64,000 nucleotides of DNA from Mytilus trossulus (GCF_036588685.1 NC_086379.1:13935862-13999861); one strand, 5' to 3'. Shown: positions 33,043-44,142, numbered from the stretch's first letter. Made by a program: numbers and translations. Notes: generated by a model not told the origin, from the letters alone.

Positions 33043-36000
33043 CTGAAAAGGAAACCAGTAATGTGAACATTTACAATGTCATAAATATAAATATTACATG
33101 TGCTTTTTCTAATTCTTTAGATAAATCTCGTTTGAATTGTTTATATTTGTAATTTTAAGGCCTTTTATACACTATAGCTGACTATGCGTTATTGGTTTTA
33201 ATCATTGTTGAAGACAGTTTGGTGACCAACAGTTGTTAACCTCAATACCATTAGGTCTCAGTGACCTATAGTTGTTGAATTCTGTGTAATTTGGTCTCTT
33301 GTGGAGAACTGTCTCATTGGCAATCAGACCACATCTTCTTTTTTTTATATTTAGTATTTATTGTACCTTTGTGGATACGAATACAAAAAGATGTAAGCTA
33401 CTAGTCAATGAAAAATCAATAATATTTCTTTCCAACTCTGTGCTAAAAAAAATCCTTATCAATTTACATGCTTAAGAGCTATTTTTGAGATAACCCAGAT
33501 TGCCCTTTTGAAATATTTCTCCAACAATTTCTTTAATAGTGACTGCACATCTTCAAGATGTGTGCAATTTTCCCATGAAATTCAAGGATCTAGGTAAGGA
33601 CATAAAATAGGTATCAACTAAACCCCTCCCACTCCGACATTACTAAAATATCAAAGAGCAGAATGATCTGAGGGATACGATTGCCATAGTTTTCATTGAC
33701 ACATGTATAGCAGTTCTGCCAAATTTTCATTAAACAAATGCATGAGATTTGGCCAAAATTGAAAAGATCAAAGAGGTAAAAAATAGATCCAAGAATACTG
33801 CCGCAAAAAAGCATGAACATGCGTGAGTCTCAAGCATTTTTTGCCAGTAACTCTGGTATAGCTGGATAGTATTAATCTCTTAACTAATTCAACTGCACAT
33901 GCAAAATGTAACAATCTAAATAGTCACTCAACTTAAAGAATAGCCAATCCCCGTTACAAGTGTATGAGCCATGTACTTATTGTGTTTTATCGAATTATAG
34001 TTATCCTGTACCATTGTAAACTCATACCACTAAAAAAAAAATTGTACCAATGCAAACTCGTACCATTGCTAACTGGTACCAACTTATTTAAATGCATTCA
34101 ATTGGTTTTAAATGATGAATATACATGATATACGTTACTTTCACCCAATACCTCTTAAGTCTGTAAAATGTATATAATTTGAAAGTACAATGACCAATTT
34201 GTAGCTAATATCTTGCATATTGGATAGAAAATACTGTGGCAGATGTAGATAATTAGGCAGCAACCATTTGATTTTCTGGGGGGGGGGGGCTATGTGTTTT
34301 TTTGGAGAAAAAAAAGTTTGTTTCAAGGTTTTGGTGAAAAAAATAATTTGTTTTGGACCCTGAGAAAAAAAAATTGTTTGTTTCACCCTCAGCTGCCACT
34401 ATATGTAATGCTAAAATTGAAAGAAAAAAATAGTTTTTGATTTGTCGCTTAAAAAATAGATTGTTCTTCGCCGAAGGCAAAAAAAAAAGTTTGCACAGAA
34501 AAAAAAACCATAGCCCCCCCCAGAAAATCAAATGGTTGCTGCCTTAAAGAATAAACAGTTTCACCCGAAGAAAATTTTTCATGAATAATTAAATCTTAGC
34601 AGTTAGTCAAAATGATTGCCAAAATTATTTTTACTGTCTATAAATAACAACGAAATGTAACTGATTCCTGTTAAGGGGGTCCGCATTTTCCCCACAAAAA
34701 AAGCACACGGCTTTCAACAATTGTAAACATAGCATTCAATTTGTGATCATGGATTACAGCTTTAATTAACTTAAATTGGATATATATATTTTCAACATGT
34801 TCAATTTTAATAAGGTACAGTTTAATAAAGCAATGTTTTAACTTTCCTCTGGTTTAAGTTCTACAGTGGCGGATCCAGAACTTTTCCTAAGGGGGAGCCC
34901 GCTGACTGACCAAAGAGGGGGCCCGCTCCAGTCATGCTTCAATGATTCCCTTTATAATCTATAATCAACCAAATTTTTTCCACGAAAAAGGGGGGGGGGG
35001 CTGGATCCGCCTATGTTCTAGTTTGAAAGATCAGTTAAATCATTAATGCTTTAAAACATTCTTTATTTTTGTCTAAGTTTTCATTTAACTCCTGTGTAAA
35101 ATTCAAGTAATTCAACTTTATTTCTATTAAGTTTACAAACAGAAACCCATAAAACATCATATTTTTTAATATATTTTTCTGAATGGTACGACTTCCCAGT
35201 CATGCCAGTAGTACAAATGTAGAAGTTAACTTTTTTGGTTCCAATGCCGTGGTACGAGTTAACTTGCTTCCGTATCTTATCACCGTAATTCTAGGAGGAA
35301 TCCTAAACTGGACCCCTGTTTTCACTTATCGCTACACTGACCTTCGGTGCGAAGCTATATATAGAACGGCGGACCAGTTTAGGAGAAACCCCATTTCTTA
35401 CTCTTTAATTATTGAAGTTCCTTTGGGTCAGAGGGCATGACTCCTTTCCGTACACACTCCTCTGTTTACATTGAGATCGTTCTTAATATAATACGACGTT
35501 TATGGGCATTAACGAGTTAATTCTTCTTGACGAATACTTCGAAAAGGGAGACAACTCTAAACGATAATATGGAAGATTCCATTTCTGCTGAAGGGGTGTT
35601 ATAGGTGATTTTTACGATGAAACATTTATTTTAAATTAAACTATGCATATGATTTAAAATTATGCAACAACAATAGCCCTCCATATGCAGACAGACACAG
35701 ACCTGCCAACTATACCGATTTTCGCGGTATCATCCCGATTTTTACCCCTTCAACCCGAATCCCGATATCGGGATTGTAAAATTAGTCAAAATCCCGATTT
35801 TCAACAAATATACCCGTAAAAATTATTGTTTACCGATTTTGAAGTTTTTCTGATCAATTTTTAAAAAAATCAATCATTTTACCTGGGGACACATTATGAC
35901 AAGTTAATGACCCTACGCTAATCAACAGTCACAACAGGTGTCATAATTAGTAGTTGTATGTAATCAGATTACCTAATGGGTCGTAACAATCCTCAAAATT

Positions 36001-39000
36001 AATTTGTATAAATTTGGTCAAACAGCCTATCAATTTTAATCAATTTATCATACAAGCACAATTTGCAACATTTGCCGTAGTTCCACAGCAAAATCATAAT
36101 TAATTGAAAGATGAGAACTGTAAAGAACTCTCAAGAAAACATCGTTGATCTTTTAATTTTTGAAACCAGACATCGTGTGTCTGTTGATCTAAAATCGACG
36201 CCATTTTGTATACACTTCTACTGTGCTACTGTATAAGCCTCTGCAGGTAAGAGCACCATGTGAGACATAGAAAGAATCCCATGAGTTTCAAATTAATCAA
36301 TGAAACGGGGAATCACTCAATCTGATACCCCTTGAAATCAGGAAACTACACGCATATGGGGTCTCACTAATTAGCGACAAAAACCTTTACGAAGCGACAA
36401 GAAGAAAAAAAATAGTGACAAAAAGCAACAAGAAGCTATTTAGCGACAAGAATACATTTTGTTATCACATACATCAAAATATTTTTTTAAGATTATATTG
36501 AAAGATGAAGAAATAAAAAAAATTTGAGGAAGAGATTGTGTACTTTTTATTATCATATTGATAGATGAAGAAATTAAACATGTGTAAGAGCAAAGGAAAT
36601 GTGAACGCTATAAAATGAAAATAAAAACAAAGATTTGTCACCTTCCTTTTGAAGGATTTAATAAAACAAAAACATGAAATATTATTTCCTTCCTAACTAT
36701 ACAATTATTTTTTCCTGATAGGACCAACATTAGCTGTGGCTTCACTCTAAGGTAATACACAATTAAGAGCATCAAATGAGATTAACTAGGTGTGTGTCCT
36801 TTGTTTAATTGCTACAATAACATCCATTAACACCTTCATCAATTACATGCACCAGAATATACAATTATTGTACCGAATAGTGAACACCTGTTGAAAACTC
36901 AAGATTGTCATCAGTTTCCTTTAATCTTCAATCTATATGCATAAACATGATAAATGTCGTTAAATGAGACAATACACTAAATACTAGTAAAATGATGAAA
37001 AATATTCACATTTTAATTATGTTTTCCTCTTGTTTGATTTCAGTTCTTAATTTGTATTTCACAATTTGTGTATGTATTTTCTGGACAATTATGCACAAAT
37101 AATGCATTTTGCAAGTTAATTATATATTGTACAAAAATAGTTTAAAAAACAAATAAAAAGACAAAATATATTATTGTTCTAAAACACAAGTAAAAGTAAT
37201 ACCATAAAACGACAGGGTAAAGGTAATTTTTCCTGTGATACCTTATAAAATATCATGTAAATAAATGTAGCAACTGAATTAGATTTTACAAGTTTCATTT
37301 TTTTCCCTATCAAAATTAACTTTCCTGTCGTTGAAATTGTTTTCTTTTGCATATTTTTTTAATATTTATTTCGAATAAGTAATATAAATAAAAAAATGTT
37401 TTCTTGTCGCTAAATAGTTTCTTGTTGCTAATATTATTCTTTTTGTCGCTTCTTGACGCTTTTTGTCTCTACAATTCTTTTTGTCTCTAATTAGTGAGAC
37501 CACGCATAGACATTAATACATAAACAAACCGTGACTTCCGATTTGGAACAAGAACGTTTATTAAATGATATGATGAATGGTTCTCCATTTCTTTATGAGA
37601 GTACAGTATCAAATATCAGTTTCATAACGGTAAAATATAGAAATACTCCACTTCAGTTCTTGAGACAGAAATAGAATTATCGATCGGCTTTCAGAGAACT
37701 CTCGCAAGTTATCAAAATTTGGGAATTCCCTCTGACGTGTTTCTAAATTTATAAAAACACTAAATACTGTTTAATTCTGATTTTCCGTATTGTTAAAAAC
37801 ACGCATATAAGTCAAGGAAAATATCACACATGAAGATTATGAGTAAAACATTACAGGAAAGTTGTTTATGTTCAATTGTTTTGCTTGTTTTTACCTTTTA
37901 AAGCAAGACAATCATAAGAATCTGAGATGTTGCTGAATGTTTAGAATAAAACGAATGACGTGAGGGAGTGTATCATAGGGTCAACGGTAAAAGTCTACAG
38001 ATTGCTTGACAGCAATCGTATCCCAATAAGCTGATTCCTGATTCTTTAAAACTATTTGAAAATCCCACACACAATAAGAAATCTTACTTCTGGTAACTGT
38101 TTTCATTTCATAAGAAGAATCGTCAGATTTGCCAGCAAACTGTTTACAGGTCTGTAAGAAACTAGAAGACCTTGATTGGACAGGCTGTTGAACCTGTGTT
38201 GTACCTTCTGTACTATGGAACAGATCTAAAATGTATAATGAAAACCAAATCAGTATTTAGTACAGTAAATGAGTAAATTCAAAGTGATCAAAACGAAAAT
38301 GGCACCTGCTACTGAAGAAAGAAACAGAGGCGGATTAAGAGGAGGGCCAGGGTGCCCAACAACCCCTTTTGTGGGGAAAATTTGGTTGATCATGTAACGA
38401 ATCACTGAAGCATGACTGGAGTGGGGCCACCTCTTAGGCAGTCAGTTGGGATCTCATTATGAAAATTTCTTTAAATAGTATGTAATATGCAGTCAGTTAT
38501 TTTATGGTCAATAAACAGCATTCACTGAGAACATTCACTTTCAAGAGATTTTTTTTTAACTGTATGGCCTTGCTTTATTTCTACTACATGTACATGATGT
38601 AGCTCACTGTCTTCCATTCTGGATCATATAAAAAATATGCAATTCTATGTCATTTGGTCTTTGGTGAATCATATCACATTTTGTGTACTATTGTGTGTCT
38701 GTTGTTTTTTTTTACTTTTTAGCAATGGCTTTGTCAGTTTATTTTCGGTTTGTGAGTTTGAATGTTCCGTTGTTATCTTTCAACTCTATTACTTTTTTTA
38801 TAATTAGAATAAATCTTTTTTTTTTTTTTTTGTCATTAGACTGTTGTCTGTAGTACTAGTCTACCCCAAACTTGTTGTACAGCATACAAACAAAGAGGAA
38901 AATGAAGTGATGCCACCAAAATTCAAACTTGATCTTAATAAGCTAGCATTGTGTATTAGGTTTCATAACATTTTTTTCCGGTAAACTCAAGTCATGCAAG

Positions 39001-42000
39001 TTAATGAACGGAAACCTATTTTGGGATGTACTGAGGTACATACTTACAGAGGGACAAGGGTAAAACTTCATGTCCCCTCCACAACAGCTGGGGCATAAAA
39101 ACAACTAAAGACACAAACCTTTAACCCCTTTATGTTTAGGGATTTTCGGCATCTCAGCCTGCTGTAGAACTTGGTCAGTTGTTGCTCTTCTTATCATATC
39201 TTTCAACTGAGGGTATCTCAGTACCATGCTGTCTTTAGATTGTTCGTACTCCTGATCTAGTTTCTGTATGACCTCAAAGGTCAGTTTGTACTTCTTCTTC
39301 AGGTCATTTAGTATCTTACATAATCTTTGGTTCTCTATCTTCAACCCATCTTTCGTCTGTGTTGAAAGTTTCTGAACTAAAATAAACATAAAATATTCAC
39401 TGTGGACTAAATGTCATTTGTTGATACATTGTACCAATTTCAGTGGAAAAGGTGAACTAAAAATTTAAATGTTTAACCAATAACCAAGTAAAAAATGTCT
39501 ATAGGCTTTAATGGAGACTCTGGCAATTACAAGAAATCAAATATACACTTAAGTACAAATTTTCCTCAATCTATGAAAATAATTAGTACCCACAAACCAA
39601 TGACAACCATGCATTACTCATAATTATAACATGTATAATGCATTGGATTTAATAGCTGATTTTTTCAATGTAAAATAACAAGGCTGTATTCTAATTTGAT
39701 ATTAAATTACAGGTTCATGAACCAGAGTTGGGGTAATTGTAATTGTAATCGTTAATCAGCTGTAATTGATTACAATTCTTCAAGTAATCATTGTAATCAT
39801 TAATCAGCCAAAAATCTGATTACATGTAATTTAATTTAATCAATTACTTTTCAAAATACCCTGTAATCCTGATTACTTTATGATTACATTCTGATTACAA
39901 TGAAAAAAATCTTTCACTTTGTTTATGGTCAATAAAGGAAACTTTTTGTTATTCTTATTCAATTTATATTGAACATTTTAAGACAGTTTGGTTTCCTTCA
40001 TTTTTTATAAAACATGACATTTGGTTTGTATACTTCAGTAAAAAATAAACTGTTACAGTATTGAAAAGTCATCAACATGATCAATAGCCTAAGAAGAGAC
40101 ATACATTCTGGCCTTAGTAAAAGATATAGTACCTATATTCACAATTTAAAGATGTACATATCATATTTGATAATAACTGTTATAGTTAAGTAATACTTTT
40201 CTTTAATCCTTAATTATAATCTTTTGTTAATGTTGTGATTTTTGTCAACTTTGAATTGACAGGTTTGTTTTTATTGCAATTACCAACTGAATATAGCTGT
40301 AGGACAATATATATGGTAAAAGATAAATCAGACAAGTGATAACTTATCCAATTAACACAAAATTAATTAAAAGTTGGACAAATATCTTTTGTTTAAAATT
40401 AGCAAATTTTTGTATGTACATGTATTTGGACTGGACATGTAAAATGCAATGATTTTTAGAACTTGTATTTTGTTTACAATTTGATTAAACTGGTACAATT
40501 TCATCCATATTTTAACTCCCATAAACTACCTTGAAAAAGTCTAGAATATGTCAGAAAACAAACAGCAAATGCTTTTTATAAAGCTACATGTATATTCAAT
40601 TGAAGTCAAAATAATTTAGAGATTAATGATGATAAAGTGCAATGGGTCATAACCAGTGACACAATGTTCATGTATGTATGAAGTGAACTTTTGAGGTTTA
40701 TTAAATAGATGAAGGTTGAAGTTATCATTTTATAATATAGCAAACACAATGCTTTCGAAAAAATGCTATAGTTATATATTAAACGTTTATTCATTCACAT
40801 CATGCAAAATGTTTTTTTTTTAATTCATTGTAATCAGATGTAATCATGATTACTTTGCCAATGTAATCATTAATTTAATCAGACACTTTCAGAAATGATG
40901 TAATCATTAGTTTAATTTAATCGTACAAATGACAAAGTAATTGTAATTTAATCAATTACATTGAAAGTAATCGGACCCATCTCTGTCATGAACTAATGAA
41001 ATTCATACCTTCAAAAGTCATGAAAGTATGAATATGATGAATAATTAGTTAAAACCAACTTTGGCCTAAAACTAGCATGACTAGGGAATGAATTAAATAA
41101 ACAACTGCGCCATGAGCGCATGATACGCCCAATGTCTTGTGTGGAAGTTTTATGCAATAATCATAAATAGTTTCTGAGAAAGTTTTAAGCAATAATATTG
41201 TTTTTGAGACACGGCAGGACATGTGAAACCCCGGCCCCAGCCCTGTTTTTTTTTTTACAAAAAACTAAATATCACTAAAATAAAATTTTGAATCAAAACC
41301 AAAAAGTATACAGATCTTTAGATTAATATAACAAAGAAGTCAGTGTGTAAAGTTTTAAGAAATAATCATAAATTATTTTTGAGATATGGCACGACATGTA
41401 AAAAAAACCCTCCCCTGTTTAACAAAATACTAAATAAATCAAAAATAAAGTTTTAAATCATCACCAAAAAGTAAACAGATCTTTAGATCAATATAACAAA
41501 GAAGTGTGTAAAGTAATAATCATAAATTGTTTTTGAGATACGGCACAACATGTAAAAAAAAACTCCCCTTTTTTTACAAAATACTCAATAACTCAAAAAT
41601 GAAATTTTGAATCACCACCAAAAAGTATACAGATCTTTAGATTAATATATATATAACAAAGACATGTGTAAAGTTTTAAGCAATAAGCAATAATCATAAA
41701 TCGTGTTTGAGATATGGTGTGACATGTAAAATACCCTCCCCCTTTTTTACAAAATACTCAATAACTCAAAAATAAAATTTTGAATCATCACCAAAAAGTA
41801 TACAGATATTAAGATTAATGTAACTAAGAACAGTTTAAAGTTTTAAGCCATAATCAAGAATCATTTATGAGATACGGTGCGACATGTGAAAAAAACACCC
41901 CCCTGATTTAGTTACAAAGTGCCGTAACTCAAAAAGTTTTAATCTTATTTTCACCAAAAATTACACAGATCATTTGACTATCATAAGAAACAACTATGTT

Positions 42001-43792
42001 ATGTTTCATGAAATTTGGATAAGTCGTTCTTAAGTTATGGAGCGACATGTTTACGACGGACAGCAGGACAGACGGACGGACACTTGTATACCATAATACG
42101 TCCCGTCAAAATTTTGACAGGCGTATAAAAATCAAAGTTATTTTTTTGACTGTAAAAGATTTATTCAAATTACACATGTTACAACCCTCGTCGATTCTCT
42201 ACCATAAGCAAGAAGAATATATATGACATATAAACATGATAGAAAAATATGTGGGGTATAAATGTCAATCAGACAACAACCACAAGTTCCTTTAAATAAA
42301 CTGATTCTTTTAAAGTTTACTATGTTACATGGTAGTGTCACAGGGTCATTTGGCCACATGGTTTTATTCTATTTGGGCTGATAAGTGACTAGTATAAGCT
42401 TTCCAATATTTTATTCACACTGAAAATACATTAATAAATGAATTACAATTATGTAATTAAAAGTTTCCTTATAATTTGGACCGTGAATTTGACAGGCAAA
42501 ACATGCAATAAAAGGCCTTTAAAAGTGAAAATGTGCTTACCTGAAAATAGGGAAAAAGTTATAGATCCCGCAGCTCTAATGTGCTGAGTAAGTGTGAATA
42601 CCCGTATTTTTACGGGTAGACAGTATATATAGTTCAGACAATTTGTGGCGGGATTACATGCATTAAATTATCGTGCAGAAAGTATAGTGAAATTCTATTG
42701 TCATAGTCTGTCAATGAATGAATGAATGAATGAATGAATGAATGAATGAATGAATGCGTAAATGATAGTAAATCATAGTAAATCGAAATCAGTATAGTAT
42801 TTCCCTTTCTTTATTCAGCTGATAATTTGTTACGGTGACAGTAGTATCAGTGGTGGGTCAAGGGAGAGGGTTCTTGAAGTTAGAACCCTGCCTTTTTTTT
42901 GGACTATCAATGCATGTGAATGGGGACATAAGGATGGAACACCATTTTCTTATATATTGGCATTCCACAAGGTCAAACTTTGCCTAGCCATTTTACCATG
43001 TTGTTACACTTGATTTGTATAATGTGTACAGAGAACTGATGCTTTTGTTTGGTACAAGCACTGTGTGCCTTTCGTCAAAATCTTAGTTTACTTTTGTGTT
43101 TTATGCCAACCTGAAGCTATTTCTAACTGATTTTTCTTATTTATTGGTGTCATACAAATATAGCAGGTAAGGGTAGGAAACATGTTTAATACTACCATAT
43201 TCTGAATGTGTCTGTCCCAAGTCAGAAGTCAGTGGTTGTTGCCATTTATTTTTTTATCATAAACAAGGCCTATGGTTTTCTTGTTAGAACAATATAACAT
43301 TTTGCCATTTTTTGTTTAGCTGACTACATGTATAAGATATTATATTGGCTCATTGTTGAAGACTGACTAATGGTTGCTGGCCATGGTGTATCAGCAATCA
43401 TTCTCCTACCTTAGCTTCTCATGACTTTAATTGCATGACCTTTAAATTTACTAAAGTTTTAGAGTTCCTGAAACAATTTGAACTTTATTATATTTATCAT
43501 GATCATTTTATAGATTTCTAATTTCTGTATAAATGTACATCATGCATGTACATGACAAAACAAGACTCATGAACTCACCTAAGTTTTGTTTGTTTCCTTA
43601 ATTCATCATGATTTAATCTAGAATGACCTTTGCACTTAGCTAGCTTTCAAATGATAGATTTTGTTTTTCTTTTCCTTGTTATGATTTGTTTCCACATGAC
43701 CTTTAACACATGTTTACGTTACTTACCTAAGTTCTGTTTTTTACTTGTTCCCGACATTTCTTAGTTCATTTATTCTGTGCATTCTACACAAT
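32822..43792 (-). CDS. Uncharacterised coiled-coil-type protein, four-exon gene model
   Basis: Four minus-strand exons (43727-43792, 39119-39376, 38088-38225, 32822-33042) join at GT-AG junctions, all phase 1, into one 648-nt frame: ATG at 43757 to TAA at 32822, 215 residues. An in-frame TAA lies just before the ATG. The protein begins M-S-G-T-S-K-K-Q-N-L and is rich in K, E, Q and L with heptad-like spacing in the second and fourth exons. Those two exons share a pattern (K-L-x-Q-E, S-K, R-Y, L-K-x-M-I, T-x-D), suggesting exon duplication. No signal peptide, membrane span or enzyme domain is visible and I do not recognise the family. Phase 1-1 internal exons permit skipping. Introns of about 4.35, 0.89 and 5.04 kb hold several transposons. 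The frame and splice agreement across 11 kb is unlikely by chance, but the model is inferred. Confidence 0.6.
33158..33352 (+). repeat. Repeat family G, copy 1
   Basis: Shares CTATAGCTGACTATGCG, TTTGGTCTCTTGTGGA, TGTCTCATTGGCAATCA and ACCACATCTTCTTTTTT with 46780-46912. Shorter pieces of the last block occur near 4755 and 8345. The 3' T-rich ending suggests a retroposed tail. Confidence 0.65.
34256..34543. mobile_element. MITE, PIF/Harbinger-like (TTA duplication)
   Basis: GGCAGCAACCATTTGATTTT at the left is matched exactly by the reverse complement at the right, continuing through a G-run/C-run into CTATG/CATAG. The arms are about 36 bp. It is flanked by TTA at 34253-34255 and 34544-34546. 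The interior is rich in A-runs. ORFs spanning it in the reverse direction (34141-34531) are not genes. Confidence 0.85.
34864..35014. mobile_element. hAT-like MITE (CAGTGGCGGATCC ends)
   Basis: Starts CAGTGGCGGATCCAG and ends CTGGATCCGCCTAT. A CAGNG start is typical of hAT ends. GTTCTA flanks both sides (34858-34863 and 35015-35020), a partial match to an 8-bp duplication. Diverged relatives lie at 38328-38460 and 47945-48065 (both in reverse orientation), with a fragment at 58996-59060. Confidence 0.7.
35180..35480. other. GC-richer unexplained segment with inverted repeat
   Basis: An 85-residue forward ORF (35183-35440) lies here without a recognisable domain. TCCTAAACTGG at 35301-35311 is exactly inverted at 35374-35384, and between them lie a CTTC..GAAG hairpin and CTATATATAG. 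It lies inside an intron of the minus-strand gene. It could be a small element or a decayed promoter or exon. Confidence 0.35.
35705..35830 (+). repeat. 'CCCGAT' repeat fragment
   Basis: GACCTGCCAACTATACCGATTT is followed by clustered CCCGAT motifs. This opening is reminiscent of a dispersed animal repeat (CTGCCAACT..CCCG). Boundaries uncertain. Confidence 0.4.
36349..36356. repeat. hAT target-site duplication, left
   Basis: CACGCATA, identical to 37501-37508. Confidence 0.85.
36357..37500. mobile_element. Non-autonomous hAT-like element with GCGACAAGAAG subterminal repeats
   Basis: A 1.14-kb element with long imperfect inverted ends: TGGGGTCTCACTAATTAG at the left and CTAATTAGTGAGAC at the right. 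Inverted similarity runs about 100 bp inward through GCGACAAAAA and GCTATTTAGCGACAAGAA motifs. A perfect 8-bp duplication (CACGCATA) flanks it, the hAT-class size. There is no transposase ORF. It lies in the 5-kb intron of the minus-strand gene. Confidence 0.85.
37501..37508. repeat. hAT target-site duplication, right
   Basis: CACGCATA, partner of 36349-36356. Confidence 0.85.
38088..38225 (-). CDS. Internal exon 3 of the coiled-coil gene
   Basis: 138 bp (46 codons), acceptor ACATTTTAG and donor GTAAGATT, phase 1 on both sides and fully open. It reads L-F-H-S-T-E-G-T-T-Q-V-Q-Q-P-V-Q-S-R-S-S-S and ends T-V-T-R. The serine/glutamine-rich composition suggests a disordered linker between the two coiled-coil exons. 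Because it is phase symmetric, skipping would keep the frame. Confidence 0.6.
38328..38460 (-). repeat. Diverged copy of the GGCGGATCC MITE
   Basis: The reverse complement shares CCAGTCATGCTTCAGTGATTC, ATCAACCAAATTTTCCCCAC and the AATCCGCCTCTG end with 34864-35014. Confidence 0.65.
38655..38795 (+). mobile_element. Fragment of the Penelope-like 3' tail
   Basis: GTGTACTATTGTGTGTCTGTTG, CTTTTTAGCAATGGCTTTGTC, AGTTTATTTTCGGTTTGTGA and TTGTTATCTTTCAACTC align in order with the T-rich half of 13408-13735 and with the reverse of 25733-26015. It lies between exons 2 and 3 of the minus-strand gene. Confidence 0.6.
39119..39376 (-). CDS. Internal exon 2 of the coiled-coil gene
   Basis: 258 bp (86 codons), acceptor TTTATTTTAG, donor GTTTGTGT, phase 1 on both sides. 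It reads Q-K-L-S-T-Q-T-K-D-G-L-K-I-E-N-Q-R-L through N-D-L-K-K-K-Y-K-L and K-L-D-Q-E-Y-E-Q-S-K-D-S-M to K-H-K-G-V-K. Heptad-like hydrophobic spacing supports a coiled coil. The second half resembles the terminal exon. The preceding Met seen in the open frame (39389) lies in the intron. Confidence 0.65.
39715..39722. repeat. hAT target-site duplication, left
   Basis: TCATGAAC, identical to 40986-40993. Confidence 0.9.
39723..40985. mobile_element. Non-autonomous hAT-like element with TGTAATCA arrays
   Basis: A 1.26-kb element starting CAGAGTTGGG and ending CCCATCTCTG (hAT-type CAGAG ends). A perfect 8-bp duplication TCATGAAC flanks it. About 180 bp at each end is packed with TGTAATCA/TGATTACA octamers in both orientations, plausible transposase-binding clusters. 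The interior is AT-rich with no transposase; the reverse ORF at 40606-40794 is not credible. It lies in the first intron of the minus-strand gene model. Confidence 0.9.
40986..40993. repeat. hAT target-site duplication, right
   Basis: TCATGAAC, partner of 39715-39722. Confidence 0.9.
41104..42127 (+). repeat. Repeat family C, about 165-bp internal units
   Basis: The left end has ATACGCC (41123-41129) and the right end GGCGTAT (42120-42126). About six diverged units repeat GTTTTAAGCAATAATCATAAA..TTTTTGAGATACGGC and CGACATGTA, with the GACATGT core near 41218, 41393, 41548, 41721, 41881 and 42044 (spacing 155-175 bp). A GACGGACAGC..GACGGACGGAC tract (42053-42082) and a perfect 14-bp palindrome GTCAAAATTTTGAC (42105-42118) precede the 3' end. 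Non-coding. Confidence 0.75.
42541..42632 (-). promoter_or_regulatory. Candidate alternative promoter and 5' exon
   Basis: On the minus strand a TATATATA box (42624-42631) is followed by an 8-bp-stem hairpin (42599-42618, TACCCGTA/TACGGGTA). Next comes a 40-60-bp stretch ending CTATTTTCAG with a strong donor GTAAGCAC at 42540. One frame ends in phase 1, compatible with the exon at 39376. No start codon lies in that frame, so it would be non-coding or require a downstream start. Speculative. Confidence 0.35.
42713..42756. repeat. (AATG)n microsatellite
   Basis: Eleven perfect AATG units. Confidence 0.98.
43579..43617 (-). pseudogene. Pseudo-exon related to the 43727 start exon
   Basis: Flanked by ATTCTAG (acceptor-like) and GTGAGTTC (donor). 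The end GGAAACAAACAAAACTTAG mirrors GGGAACAAG..CAGAACTTAG of the exon at 43727-43792. A TAA interrupts the frame that would join to the next exon, and no usable ATG is present. Probably a decayed exon duplicate. Confidence 0.4.
43727..43792 (-). CDS. First coding exon of the coiled-coil gene
   Basis: Acceptor ATAATTTCAG and donor GTAAGTAA bound a 66-bp exon. ATG at 43757-43755 opens M-S-G-T-S-K-K-Q-N-L and leaves one base (G) for the next exon; in-frame TAA lies two codons upstream of the ATG. The acceptor implies an unidentified upstream 5' UTR exon. Confidence 0.55.
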
Positions 43793-44142
43793 CTGAAATT
43801 ATCATACAAATTAGTTTTATTGATCTGTTTCCTCCCAAGCAAGATCTAGCTAGAGCTAGTCATACTGTAACAGATGTCATTAATGTTTTGACAACAAAAT
43901 ACAATGCCTAAAGTAAATGGATATATTGTAAAGATACTTATCAATACACAGAAGGATTATTGGTATCACAACAATATATAGATTATATAGATATATTATT
44001 TTTTAATTGCATGACTGTGAAATCTTTATCATGATTTTTTGAATATTTATAATGGCAAGCCATTTTACTATCTATCATGTCTATCATGTCTATTCTAGCT
44101 TTTCCAAGATAAATGTTATAGTTACATTGTAATAGTTTTAAC

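Noticed and set aside
34141..34150. A 9-bp phase-1 microexon of the minus-strand gene (ACTTAAGAG)
   Set aside because: Acceptor TTTTACAG is acceptable, but the donor GTATTG is weak and a 9-bp exon cannot be supported without transcripts.
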